Source: Ignelater luminosus
Lineage: Eukaryota; Arthropoda; Insecta; Coleoptera; Elateridae
Direction: 5' to 3'
Assembly: GCA_011009095.1 (NCBI GenBank)
Contig: VTPC01089669.1
Span: 124,001-188,000 of the forward strand
Length of the DNA stretch: 64,000 bases
In this document: in pieces, positions 45,691-57,418 of the stretch
Layout of the letters: each line of letters opens with the position of its first letter
Numbering within the stretch: position 1 is the stretch's first letter
The notes under the pieces: model-generated
Told to the model about the DNA's origin: nothing
Seen by the model: only the letters and a program-made list of their open reading frames with translations
Database searches by the model: none
Program-made: the position numbers and the translations under genes

Positions 45691-48600
45691 TCGGTTTCTG
45701 TTCTCATCATTCAATTTAAATGTTTCTCTAATCATCAAGGCAACTGATTTTGTCCTTTTTCTTGTTTGATTCAATTTTTAATGAAGCTCCAAAAAGAAGA
45801 GTTGAAACCGGGCCAATGTAGTCAACACAAAAAGAAGATAAACAAATATTGTAAGAGTATTTAAACATCTACTATGAAAAGACAGCTTTATGCAACTTTT
45901 TTAATGTAAGGTAGTCATTCTCATAGACAGCATGGCAATTAGTCTTTGTTTGTTTTAACACATGGTTTAATAAATGGTTCGTAATAATATCTGTATAGAT
46001 ATAAGACTATGAAAAATATTTTTAAGATAAAGCTTGAAATTGCCCAAGAACGTTTTTCTAATGCGTGCAGTTAACATAAATACCTTAACAATATTAGTTA
46101 AAAGGTTTTGGAAATAAGTCGTAAAGAGAAATCTATTTATCTAGTTTAGTTATCTCAACAAGAACAATTTTATGTAACAATTGTAATCAATCAAAAGTGA
46201 ACAATTTCCTTTGTATTAAATTAATTAATTATTAAATTGTAATATTAGTAATTTTCTTGGTATTCAATGATTAATAATAGCTGATGAAACAAGAACATCT
46301 AACAAAAAGATTTTACGAGTTTGGTGTGAAAATAAAAAAACAATTGTATGCAAAGTACAACAGAACTTGTCAAACAAGAAATAGGGAAGCATTAGGCAGG
46401 AAATGGTTCTATTCTAAATATGTTAATTACAGCAAAAGCATCACTAAAATAACTACGTTAATTGAATTAACACAAGGCACCAGCAAAAGCATTTCCGAAC
46501 TTCGTCGGAAGTAGCCGAACATTTATATTTATAGTATATTCTTTTCTTATTTGTCATAGTCACGTTTGAATTACAAAAATGCTGCAAATTAAATATGAGC
46601 AATTGTTCCATAATCAGCGTTACCCTGTGTAAAAATTAACACAATCCTTTCAGTGGAAATTTTATGGTGTAGTTAGACATCTAAAGCGAAACTGTCGGTC
46701 TTTTTAGATTTTTTTTTATAAAACTTATTTGATGAGACTCAATATTTTTTTATCAACTCATTTTGGTTTTGCATGAAATTGTTCTTTGTTTGTAAAACTC
46801 TCTTTCCAAACTATTAACCATCAAACAAGAATACGAACTGTCATGGTTTGTTATCCTTAGGTAATTAGCTATTTGAAAGGCATTTGTAACAAAACTTCTT
46901 GATCCAGAAATAAATATTCGGTATCAATTATTATGCCTGCTGATATCAGGTCAAATTTAACTGTGAAAACAGCGATATAAGTCAAGAAAAAAATGATTCT
47001 TTAAACTGTTACATATACTAGACTGCATCCTTGAAACGGCTAAAAGCAGTAAGTTACTAAAATAGTAACACTAATAATAATACCTTAATTGTTCATTTCT
47101 ACAGAATATATTTCCTTTTAATACTCAAATAACCTTTTGCAGGATTACGATAATAAAGGAAGTGCAGTTGACCTAAATAAACACAGATCAATAACACCTA
47201 CATTTACGTTTGTATTATTATTTAATATCGTTAATCGAAACAATTATTTAGATAAATCGATGCAACAAGTAGACCTCGTTTGGTCTGGTTGAGGAAACTC
47301 TTTCGTTAGTTGCACCATCAACTTTATCAAAATATTTACTATTTAGCAGTTGTTAAAAAACGGTATAGACCTACTCACAAAAATAACATCTATTTGATGT
47401 CCTGGAAAAAAGATGGCTTTATTTATAGGGAGTATAATACAATAATAATATTTCTATTCTTACATTTAATAATAATTGGAAGATCTTTCATACAGGTATA
47501 CCTATCAAGTTTTTCGAGACAACTCTAGCGCAAATATTTTTCAAAGATGTAATACTACTGCAATAACTCATTATTTACTAGTAATTTTCCATTTAGATTT
47601 AATAATTTTTTACGGTTTTATCTAGTGTTAGCTCCTAGGGTCGACTTTAGAAATTAATCTTCCTGTCTCATACGAGACAATACAGGCGTAAAGCAATTTA
47701 ACTTTTGAACTGAGGTTTTTCATTGTTTCATTAGCTTAATGTCTGAAACTGGTCATAAGGCAGATATGTTTCTTGTTGCACAGGATTTGTACACACTATT
47801 TATTATAAAAGTCATCGAGTGGCATAAACATTTGCAATGTGGACTGTCATTGTGCTCAAACCGATTAGGTGCTCTTTATAAATTAAAAAATATATAATCT
47901 AGAACTGCTTATATCAGTACTGTTCTCAGACATTAAATACAGTCGGACGACTGCCTCAGGACCACAGATATAAAACGAGATGTAAACTGTATGTTTGAAA
48001 GACAAAAATACTATAAGTATTTTAGATATGTCAATTTAGAGTGAGTCGTAAGATCCATGCAATATTTTGCATATTTAATTTAACCACAAAGGAGGACAAG
48101 CTCAAAAGCAGATATTTTCAGTTTTTGCTTATTCTGGAATTTAAGCTAATTACTGTAATGCTTTTTTATGTCTTCAATTGAGCAAACACATGAAGCTATT
48201 TCTCCAGGAATCACTTGCACAGACAGGTCATTTTTGTTTACTTTAGATTAGAAGGCGTAGGTAAGAGTAACTGATAAAGTATAGTTTTTGCAATTATTGA
48301 TATTTTAATAACATTTAACTTCTTCCTTGTTTTCTTAACACTAAAACGTCTTTTGTCTAGTTTTCCCTGTCGTGTCGTCCCAATATTCAGTAAACCCATA
48401 GTTTGAATTACAACTGTACCTTTATATCATTATATAGTAATAGATCTTCTTGTTCATACTAATCTTTGCAAGAACGGAGATATTCATTTGCCAAATAACA
48501 ACTCTTCAATAATGGATCTCATTCATACATTTGAAGGCAATGCCAAAAGACGTAATACAAGAAGAAGCTATTTTTAAGAATCGGGAGAAATCGTTCATAC

Positions 48601-48759
48601 GTTTTCCCAAAAGTCTTGATTTAGATTCTATATGAAATCTTCTTTTATCTTTGATTACTTAATACATAATGTCAGCGCCGTATAAATCTCTTTGTGAGAT
48701 CCACGCAACTTAACAGCTAGTAGACACTATTGCCGAAATAATAATAAAGTAAGCTTTTA
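45691..48759. other. AT-rich non-coding stretch; one basic 76-codon frame
   Basis: At 46284-46514 a plus frame of 76 codons is rich in Lys and Arg (segments TKRFYEFGVKIKKQLYAKYN and NREALGRKWFYSKYVNYSKS) and starts with ATG. I do not recognise it; a LINE-derived or chance frame are both possible. The rest of the interval shows nothing. A 72-codon frame at 47310-47528 is motif-free. Confidence 0.4.
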
Positions 48760-49330
48760 CTTCCTGCCAAAAGAAGAAGAAACAATATTACGTACAGTAT
48801 AGTCTAAAAACAGTCAAAATCTTCCCAGGTTTAGATATCAGATGCAGTATGGTGTATAAACTACCAATTAACGCAAAGTATATTTAATTTTGTTTGGCTG
48901 ATAGGAGAAGTCATTGACCAATGGAAGAACGCGCAACCCGAATATCGCCAGTTCATATCACTCAGTTTCATTGTTGTTCTGCATACTAAAAAAATTCAAA
49001 AGAATAGTCAGAAACAGAGTACAGAGGTGGATATAAGAGACTTCAATCCACAAATCGATATGATTGCCAAAAAAGGATTTTGCTCATTTAACGCTGTCGC
49101 ACGCATTGTAACGAACATATAAATCAATCATATTTTTGGACAACAAAGGAGTATAACCAGATATATCAGATATTAGAATATATTATTACAAAATATGAAA
49201 AATGGCTGAATTTTCTAAATGTAAGCGAACTTGGTGGAGCGGCGAACCTCGATTTACTGTCTTGTTCTACAGACCATACTTAAGAGCAATCTTATATTAT
49301 GGAAGCACTTTAAATAGTTCGACAAATTCA
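48760..49330 (+). pseudogene. I-type non-LTR element, RT part (upstream of the nested Jockey fragment)
   Basis: Blocks in plus-strand order: FPGLDIRCSMVYKLPINAK (about 48820-48878; usual SAPGxDxIxYxMIKxLP), a finger-region remnant around 48940-49015 close to the usual YRPISL block followed by a KNSQ-type relic, a decayed region to 49195, and CKRTWWSGEPRFTVLFYRPY with RAILYYGSTL (49217-49315; usual LxGTWWGxxPxxLLxFYxxxIRSxLDYGS). The last block is the conserved connection region that follows the RT in I-group elements. The catalytic palm motifs are deleted or unreadable. The matching RNase H begins only at about 50940, beyond an inserted Jockey-type fragment. Confidence 0.75.
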
Positions 49331-49334
49331 GCAC

Positions 49335-50900
49335 CGCCTATAATCTATGAAAATATATTCTTGGATATCAAAAAAAAAAAAGATTTCATTAAAAATAGTC
49401 TCGCAGTTCAATGAAGAAGTATTGAACAAAAAAGGATTCGCTTCCAATGAAAAACCCATTATTAATAAAAATACATATATGATGTGGTTTAATTCTGAAA
49501 TTATAAATTGTTTAAAGCTTAAAAATTATTATAGAAAGAATACAAATTTTATGTTCAGTACAGAGACGAGAGAAAAAATTAAAACGGCTTGTACAACAAG
49601 CGTATGACGCTTATAATGTAAATGTTGAAACTAGTATGGAAAAATACATCAAATTTATCAAACTTCATTTGCAATAATGAAGCCCATTGGAAAATCTGAT
49701 GTAGTTGAAAATTTTGTTATTTTATCTACTCTGACACTTTTGCTTCAGACGATGTTTCTGCAATAATTTCTAGTAGCAACAGTACCTGCAATCCTGCATG
49801 CTAGAAACGTTCAAGTTATGTCTCATTGCGCACCAAAATAATAATGCTACAAAAAGATTAAAACCAAAAAACAGCAGCTGATTCGGATAATATACCTCAT
49901 TATGTCTTAAAAGGATGATCTACATCTTTAGCTTATCAATAGAAACTAAAACGTTTTCCGAGACCTAGAAGCAAGTCATGGTTATGCCAATATTCAAAAA
50001 AGGAGATACACTACAGATGATAACTAACTATAAGTCAATATCCGTTCTATCGGCTCCTGCAGAATTATTTGACTATGTTATTTATTCAAGAATTTTTTCT
50101 CATATTAAGAAATATACAAGTGATAACCAATATGAGTTGCAAACACTATATAATGTCTTTGAAGAAAGATCACAAGTTGATTGTATCCATGTAGATTTTC
50201 AAAAGGCTTTTGATAGAATCGGTCATGATATATTGTTAAGTCTTTTATTCTTTGCTTCATATTTAAAAATAGATCTTTATATAAAAAAGCAGATTCTGGA
50301 GTTCCCCAAGGATCAAGTCTTGGATCACTGCTTTTTTTGTTATTCATTAACGATTTTCCTTTGGCAGTAATACATTCTAGATGTCTTCTCTTTGCTGAGC
50401 AAATAAAATTATACGCTAAGATTGACGTTCCTGATGATGCATTAAAGTTACAAAAAGATCTGGACAGAATAAATGATTTAAGTATAAAAACAGATTGTTT
50501 CTTAATATCAGTAAATGTACAGTTATAACATTCACAACAAAATAAACTTTTATACTCATAGATTATCAAATAGGAAATGATACGCTAAATAGGGAAATGA
50601 ATATAAGAGATCTAGGAATACAAAAGAAATCTATGTTAGATTATAGTTTGCACATTGATAATGATAAAAATGTAAATAAAGCTAGCAAACCATTAAATCC
50701 CATCTTCGGAAGCACTAAAATACTAGACAAAAACTTAATCAACATACTTTTAATGTTAATTCTGAAGTTGTTAAATTATATAATATCTTATGAAACACAG
50801 ACATGTATGAAATAACTCTGAGAAGATTTAAACAACTAACTTACACATTTTATAAAGATATAGAAAACTAAGTTAAGCACATGTTATTTTCCGATCATAT
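49335..50900 (+). mobile_element. Jockey-type LINE fragment nested within the I-type element
   Basis: The relic starts in the endonuclease-RT linker (FNEEVLNKKGFAS, MMWFNSEIINCLKLKNYYRK at about 49480-49540), then QAYDAYNVNVE, NIPHYVLKG (about 49888), and the RT: VMPIFKKGD (49980), NYKSISVLSAPAELFDYVIY (50020-50080), RSQVDCIHVDFQKAFDRIGH (50165-50228, motif A), FPKDQVLDHCFF (usual VPQGSxLGPLLF, frameshifted), CLLFAEQIKLYAKI (50377-50420, catalytic FADD changed to FAEQ), DALKLQKDLDRINDLS, and NIRDLGIQKKSMLDYSLHID (50600-50660). It ends near 50900 in AT-rich sequence with no clear poly(A). The frame 49978-50370 is the largest intact piece. It is 5'-truncated, typical of LINE insertion. Confidence 0.83.
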
Positions 50901-50939
50901 ACTATAAATATATATGTCTGATATATAGTTGATTTTGTA

Positions 50940-51780
50940 ATAAAAATGATTTGGATATACTAACAGTAGTAAGATTCCATATAACTAGGCATTGTACCTG
51001 TTTGGGAATTCCCAAATGTCTTACACCTGAACTAAACAGGACATTGTCACTACGCAAATCTTATAGATTAAACAATGACAAGTCAATATTTACTGCACAA
51101 GCTACAGCAATTTTAAAATTTTTTCAATATATAAATCAACATTAGCATGAAAAAGATACTACTATATTATCATATTCTCTATTTGCGTTATCGAAACTAG
51201 CTAATACTTACAGCACTGTGAATTCCTCACTTCTTAATTCACACATTCATTAAACAAACTCTGAAGTATATGTAGTGCTTGCTCTAGAATACAACGAACG
51301 GGTAGATTTATTTATAGGAAAAGTATAGTCTGGAAACGCCTTAGGTAATGAACTAAATCTTGAGAAATGTCTAAACATAGAAAACGTTTTGATGCAAGAG
51401 AAATGGATTGAAGATGAATAAATATTGCAACAATAAATCTATAAGATATACTCTATGTTTATTCTATACAGATGTTTCAAAAGAGTATTGGTGTAGACAT
51501 AACAATAATTATTGCCGATACGAAATAACCGCAGTCTCTAGGCTGAAGTTTGGACATGGATATTACACTTTCCAAATGTCTAAGATGGAAATACTTATGT
51601 GATAGTAACTTGATAAAATCTGTAATAAAATAGATAACCTCAACCATATCTGCCTTGGATGCCAGAAATATCAAAACATGGCACAGCTTTTCCATGAACC
51701 CCATTAGTAGTCTATATCTACGAAACAAAGAAATTTGCAATGGCATATAGAATTTTCTAAATAAAACTCAGTTGAAAATG
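50940..51780 (+). pseudogene. I-type element, RNase H and C-terminal CHC module
   Basis: RNase H blocks: SYRLNNDKSIFTAQATAILK (about 51060-51118; usual SIFTAExxAILxAL, the catalytic Glu is Gln here), TTILSYSLFALSKLANTYST (51155-51220; usual IYSDSLSALxxL, the catalytic Asp is replaced), SSLLNSHIH, and a remnant of the final HxGIxGNExAD block near 51320-51355 (SGNALGNELNLE). The C-terminal region has SRLKFGHGYYTFQMSKM (51538-51590; usual TRLRxGHGxxPxHL) and NLNHICLGCQKYQNMAQLFH (51636-51700; usual DLNHIFFxCxKY). This matches the domain order of I-group LINEs and continues the RT relic at 48760-49330 in the same orientation. Confidence 0.78.
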
Positions 51781-54700
51781 TAGCTATCTGCTGTGATGTC
51801 TGTTGGCTTTCCACCGAGGTCCATTTTGTCTGGCTTAAAAGTCTCCCTGAAAAGCCCTTGTTTATTCCTTTTAGCGTGCTAAGGTACATATAACGTTTCA
51901 ATTTTTTAGTTGATTGGGGAATAGACAGCGTTGAAAATAGAAAATAATGAGAAAGTGTCAATTTTACATAAGAAAGAGATATGTAGCTGTATCTTTTGGT
52001 ACATCATTTTATTAAATAATTTAAAGATAATTGTAATGTTAATAAATAAACTTAAAAAATAATGATAAGCATAAACATCTGTGACCAGAATAATAAAAAT
52101 ACAATTTAATATTTTTTATGATGATAAAATAAAATTGTGTATACAAGATTGTAGAAGAATCAGTGAAAAGTGTGATTTTTTCATTGGAAAATAAATGGAT
52201 ATATTATACCGGATGTCACCTGAAATCTCAATTGTAGGGCAATAATAAATGCAATTAGTCTAAATAGTGTAAATTTTAAAGTAAGAGAGGGATGTAATAT
52301 TCCACCACTCACTATCTGATCTTTGTCTTTTAAACTGTTTACGTTTCTTATTATTGTCCCTATAAGCAGGATTCTAAGTGACAACATGTATAATGGATCT
52401 TGTCTATGTAAATGATTTCTCGAGAAATAGCTGTGCATGTTTGCTCAGTTGGAGAAATAAGAAAACATTACAGTAACTCGCTTAAATTCCAAAACAAGCA
52501 AAAACTGAAAACATTTTCTTATTGTACTGTCAGAACAGTTTTGCATATACTATATAATTCGTAGTAATGCGGAACAAAGCAATAAATCATCCGTCTTCTA
52601 ATTAATTAATTGTGTGATTCTGTCGTGTGCTTTTGAGATTTAAAGTCTTAACAGAAAGATACTGTATTATTTTTATGTATTTTATGTGACATCTTTATTT
52701 ATATCAAAAACATTACAATAAAGCATCTTGATTTGTAAAATGCATATAGAACATTCCAAAGTATATATAGCTAATTTTCATATTAAGTGCGAGCGATTCT
52801 CGCATGTAATTATCATCAGTGAACATAAAATTCAGAAACTACAAGAAAATTTAATCTCTGAATACAAAGCTCTTTAACCGAATGATCTTACCAAAGTGAT
52901 AAAAAGTAAAGTTCAGAAACTATTTATAAGGCAATAACTTATAAAAATCTCAAACTTGTTTTTTGTCTAACATTCAAGGCTTAAATAGGATTCTTTCATA
53001 AATAATAACACACACTTAAGGTGTACAGCCTCTTTTATTAACTCGTCCTGTACGTGACACTAGCACACGCACGCAAAATACAATATAAAAGGTTATTTCA
53101 TTTCAGGATTTTATTAGCTTTGTGTTAATAGAAAAGCAAATAAAAATAAAGCGTAAAGAGTGTTCCTGTATCTTTTTTAGTGTTAATGGCGGCTTCAACT
53201 GCCTTCCTGTAATTTAGCTCATAATATCTTCTTTTTTCATTGAAAACTTTTCTTGATTCTATAAAGTAGACAACTAGACATAATAAAATTTTTTTCGCAC
53301 ATTCGAAACAATTATTTATTACACTTTTCTTCTTTCAATTTTACAAAAGCGCGCCTAAGTATATGCGTTGGGCTTTCTTTGCTTGTTTTATATTAATTTA
53401 GATTTTCGTTTGATTTTTAATTAATCTAAGAAACAAATGCAATGGAATTGAAATCACCTTTGTTTCATTCATTTCAATTGGAAACTCGTAAGTAAAACGT
53501 AATAAGTTAGTTGGCATTTGTTCCAGTTTTGCTCTTAAGATTTATTGGTTATTTTTTTAACACAACTTGTATTTCAAAATTTAAGTATATCTTACGCAAT
53601 TAATAGAAATGTAGCAAAATTTTGTGAACAATAATGTTAAATGACCATGAAATATAGAATTCATTGGTACCATAGATCTATACAATTCAGATGGCAGAGT
53701 ATCATACAATAATTATATCTAACCGTACTTTACAGAGTTTTATTATTTTTAATGCAATAGTCTCAGGCAGGTTTACTACGTTTTGATTTTTTTATTAATA
53801 ATGCCGTCTAAAATAATGCAGTAAAAGAGTTAGGATTTTTTTAATAATGATAATGATAATAGGTTACATGAAAACAAATCTGTTAAATAAACGATGCATG
53901 GATGTTATTAACCAGAAACATTCGAAACCGACATGAAAATTCTAAAATGTTCAGCAATTATAAACGTAAATGTGTAATTGTTGGGTGGTTTTAAATTACA
54001 CTCAATAAATTTGATGGTTCTAAAATCAATTTAGTGATACAAAATTGCTGCTCATTTTTCTGGTCATTTGTTTTACTTTTTAGTAACCAGATGTTGCAAT
54101 TCCGTTTAAATTGAGAACGAATGAATTGATATCTATATAATACTTCTGAAGTAATTAATTAAATTTAAATTCTAATTTATTATTATCGAAAAATAATAAA
54201 TACCGTTTTGATGTACACCAATTTTCATCCTTTAAGCGGAATATTTTAATATTTTATAGGTTAAATAACTCGTAAAATTATGGAGAAAGCTTTTACTGTG
54301 ATGAGGTATTTCTAATTTAAAGCCTTCAAACTTCGGCCTACTAAGCGTTTCTATTGCAGCTAATTTTAACAATAATTAATTTACCTGTTACAAACAGATT
54401 TTGCGTCGATAGAATAATTAACTACGGTGATTCTCAACCAAGATCATACAGCAAAATATACTACCTATGGAAATCTGTTGTGCCTTAAACATTACCTCGG
54501 TGAAAGCTTTAAACGGTAAGTAAATACTTAATAAATTAAAATGCAAAACCAAGAAATTACTATTATATTTTAAAATATATCAATCTTATTAATAGATTAA
54601 AAGATTGTTCATCTATATTTTTGTGTAATAATTAATAAGGAAGCAAAATAATAGTAATAATAGTAATTTAATATTTTCGCGGGTAACATTGATTAGTTAA

Positions 54701-56049
54701 GAGGACAAATAGCATTCATTCACTCATGTTTCATGCCAATGTAAAACGAAGTAAAAATTGTTACCACTGTCTCAATAATGAACTTCTAGTTAAAACCAAT
54801 TCAATATTTTACTTTTATTTTAAAAAATTCATTTCAATTCACCAATCTATACGAGACCCTAACAGCTGCAAGCCGTGTTAAACAATAACATTTTGATTAA
54901 TTTCAAGTTTCAAGAAATAATATTTTTTACATCTCTGCATAAATTAATTTAATAATAACAACGAACATGAATCATGGTATTCACCACTTAGTTTTTGTTT
55001 AAATCTTTTGTACAGGTTAGAAATAACATAGATTTTAATACACGGATGTATGGTTTTGGCTGTGATTCGGTGTATTTAATGAGTACAAGATTTTGAAGCT
55101 CATAAACATATATCCGCATGTAACTTTCTTATTATCTCCCACAAAATCCTATATCGAAATTAAACGTCAGCAACAATAATCTTATCGTAACCAACCCATG
55201 TTTTTAAGGATAAAGTAACGCTACTGTCATGTTACCAAATCCTTTGAACTATACCTCTTAAATAATAATTTTCAAAATCCCTTCTCAAAGGTTGCGTTTA
55301 TTTATATATTATCAATTAATAATGTACTGCGTTTCAAGGTTTCAAAATTGGTTCTAATAACAAGGCTTGATTGAACTAACTTTAAGTTCAACTCCGCGTT
55401 TCTGCTCTTGACAATTTTCATTATTGATTAAACGTAGAAGCAAAATTTTATTACACTCATAGTTAAATCTTCCTTTAGTAATATTTATTAGGCAGTGCAG
55501 ATTTGCCTGAAGGATAGATCGAGAATCGTCCGATTGGTAGACTAGTCAACGGTTATTCTATTAGGATGACCATCAAATAGAATACAACTGCCTATCAGCA
55601 GTAATTTTCTGGTGAACGAACAGTTGGCAGATTAACCAAACAACTATTCTATTCACCATAAGATTAGTAATCTGAAATATGCGAGGTTATAGACATTATG
55701 GAATAGATTGAAATATAAATTAAAATAAAAATATGTTTATATTGCCAGTAACGTCCTGGATTGTTATATACAGAGAGTGTTATATTAAATTTTAGGAGAA
55801 TGTAGTATTTGTTGAAATTAAATAACTTATATGAGCCTATTGGTTGCAGAAGTCTCCAAGGCACATATAGGTAGTTTTTAGTAAATGACGAAAAACGGTT
55901 TGCAGTGAGACTAACCAACAATGAACTTGCAGACTTTATAATGCGTTTAAGAAAGACTCAGATGGAGCATAATAAATGTTATGACGAGTCCAATGATATT
56001 GATAACTTTTGAACTTTCCTGCTTTTACATCTTTTAGGCTCATATGAAC
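51781..56049. other. AT-rich non-coding stretch, nothing recognised
   Basis: The only open frames (85 codons, minus, at 51704-51961, 52181-52438 and 55664-55921) carry no motif. The plus strand at about 52284 reads VREGCNIPPLTI, loosely RT-like, but nothing around it supports a reverse transcriptase. Confidence 0.5.
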
Positions 56050-56190
56050 CGGCGGCAGGCCGTGACCTAACTTCATGGTAGGCCGGGACAGTGTGATCTG
56101 TTAAGATTGTCAGAAGTTTATAAATTATAAAGAAATTAACCAATTAGGTGGTCCCGGCCTACTCTGAAGTTAGGTCATAGACCGCTGCAG
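56050..56190. repeat. GC-rich foldback (inverted repeat) element, about 140 bp
   Basis: The arms 56051-56089 and 56150-56190 are reverse complements over about 40 bases with few mismatches (shared cores TGACCTAACTTCA and GTAGGCCGGGAC), separated by a loop of about 60 AT-rich bases. The arms are much more GC-rich than the surroundings. It would form a strong hairpin in DNA or RNA. It may be a miniature foldback transposon. No open frame, and a target duplication could not be identified. Confidence 0.85.
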
Positions 56191-57008
56191 TATAAATAAT
56201 AATCAAAAATCATGACGCAAAAATTACTGGCTTTCAAGGTACAGCTGAATAAGAGGGTTAAAAGATGAACAGTGCAAGTAAAGATACGCAACTCCTATCA
56301 GTCTGGTTGGTAAGACATAACACAGTCGAATTAAATTGTCACCAAGAATTCCAGCCAAACATTCTCTGAAAAACAATTTCTGACAACTTCATCAGTAAGC
56401 AGAATATTACTCAAGAATTAAATGGTCTGAATGCACTGCAATGCAATAACTGATTATGAAGAATATTCTACACCGTGCAATAGCTGGTTATGCCTTCCTG
56501 GGCAGCAATTCTTCAACAAACGTTTTGCTTGTTTCTAATAGTAACGTTTTGTTAGCAGGCATGTAAAAATATCATTAATTTTTTTTATCCGCATATAACC
56601 AATAAATGTGTTGTAAACGTAATTGTTGATAAATATATAAAACCAGAATTGCGTATTAAGATACCTATATTAAAACCCCGATAAATTGGTGACCATCCGA
56701 CATACTCCATACACAAGTAAAAATTCTGGAAATAGCCAGCGCAGTGAGATACATCAACAACGAGAATTTGGAACAACGACTAATATGTTTGAATCCAAGC
56801 AGTTAAAAACCAAGGTATCATTAAGATCATTTACGAAGGTTTAAAAAAAGGCATTACAACATAGAAAACGTAGAAAGAACGCATAGCCCTTATTGGAATC
56901 ACTGTAACCTTTTGACAGCAAAAACGTCAATTTTGTAAATTGAATAATTTATGTAGTTTAATATTTTCAATTTTGGTAACTCCGTGATAATTTTCTGTAA
57001 ATGCCAAA
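56191..57008. other. Non-coding stretch, nothing recognised
   Basis: Less AT-extreme than average but no motif. A 63-codon minus frame at 56585-56776 has no recognisable domain. Confidence 0.5.
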
Positions 57009-57418
57009 ATGTCGCGTAAGAAACAGAAAACTTCAAAAGAAAATATAGTTATACCACAAAGTGCCGGGCCACAAATTAAATTAGTTTAGTTTGTTGTTGT
57101 TAAAGCATAATTTAACAGTAAGAGTGTTAAATTCGAAAAATGTAGAAATGATCATGTTAGTTCATCTCTGCCAGAAGAGATCATTAATTCAGTAACAGAC
57201 ATTTCAAACTAAAATTAATAGATCAATTTTCAGATAGTGATGGGCATCAACTTGAAAAGTTGCTATGCGAAATTGGCGACAAAAAGACTAGCAAGCTGTG
57301 GTTACATAAGCTGTTAAGTTAGATGACTGTTATGGTGCGAATTCCAACCCATAATTCCAAAACAAATAGCTTTCTAACTAAAATTTCTTTGAAAGATATT
57401 GTTTATCTTAATATATAA
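57009..57418 (+). pseudogene. Unidentified protein-like pseudogene
   Basis: An ATG at 57009 opens MSRKKQKTSKENIVIPQSAG, broken by two stops but continuing in frame to FEKCRNDHVSSSLPEEII and NSVTDIS at about 57190. After a shift of frame, SDGHQLEKLLCEIGDKKTSK and LWLHKLLS (about 57240-57320) lead, beyond one stop, to IPTHNSKTNSFLTKISLKD and a final stop at 57416-57418. The composition (acidic, basic and hydrophobic residues alternating, leucine-rich helix-like stretch) is protein-like and unlike random frames here. The basic N-terminus and helical middle would fit a DNA-binding or transposon-encoded accessory protein, but I do not recognise the family. It may also be a processed host-gene relic. 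Confidence 0.35.

Noticed and set aside
50105-50569. Longest open frame in the window (154 codons, minus)
   Set aside because: It is the antisense shadow of the plus-strand Jockey reverse transcriptase, whose motifs are unmistakable on the other strand.
52260-52400. VREGCNIPPLTI resembling the RT motif VxQGCxLSPLLF
   Set aside because: Single short similarity; no motif A, catalytic box or thumb block could be read before or after it on the same strand.
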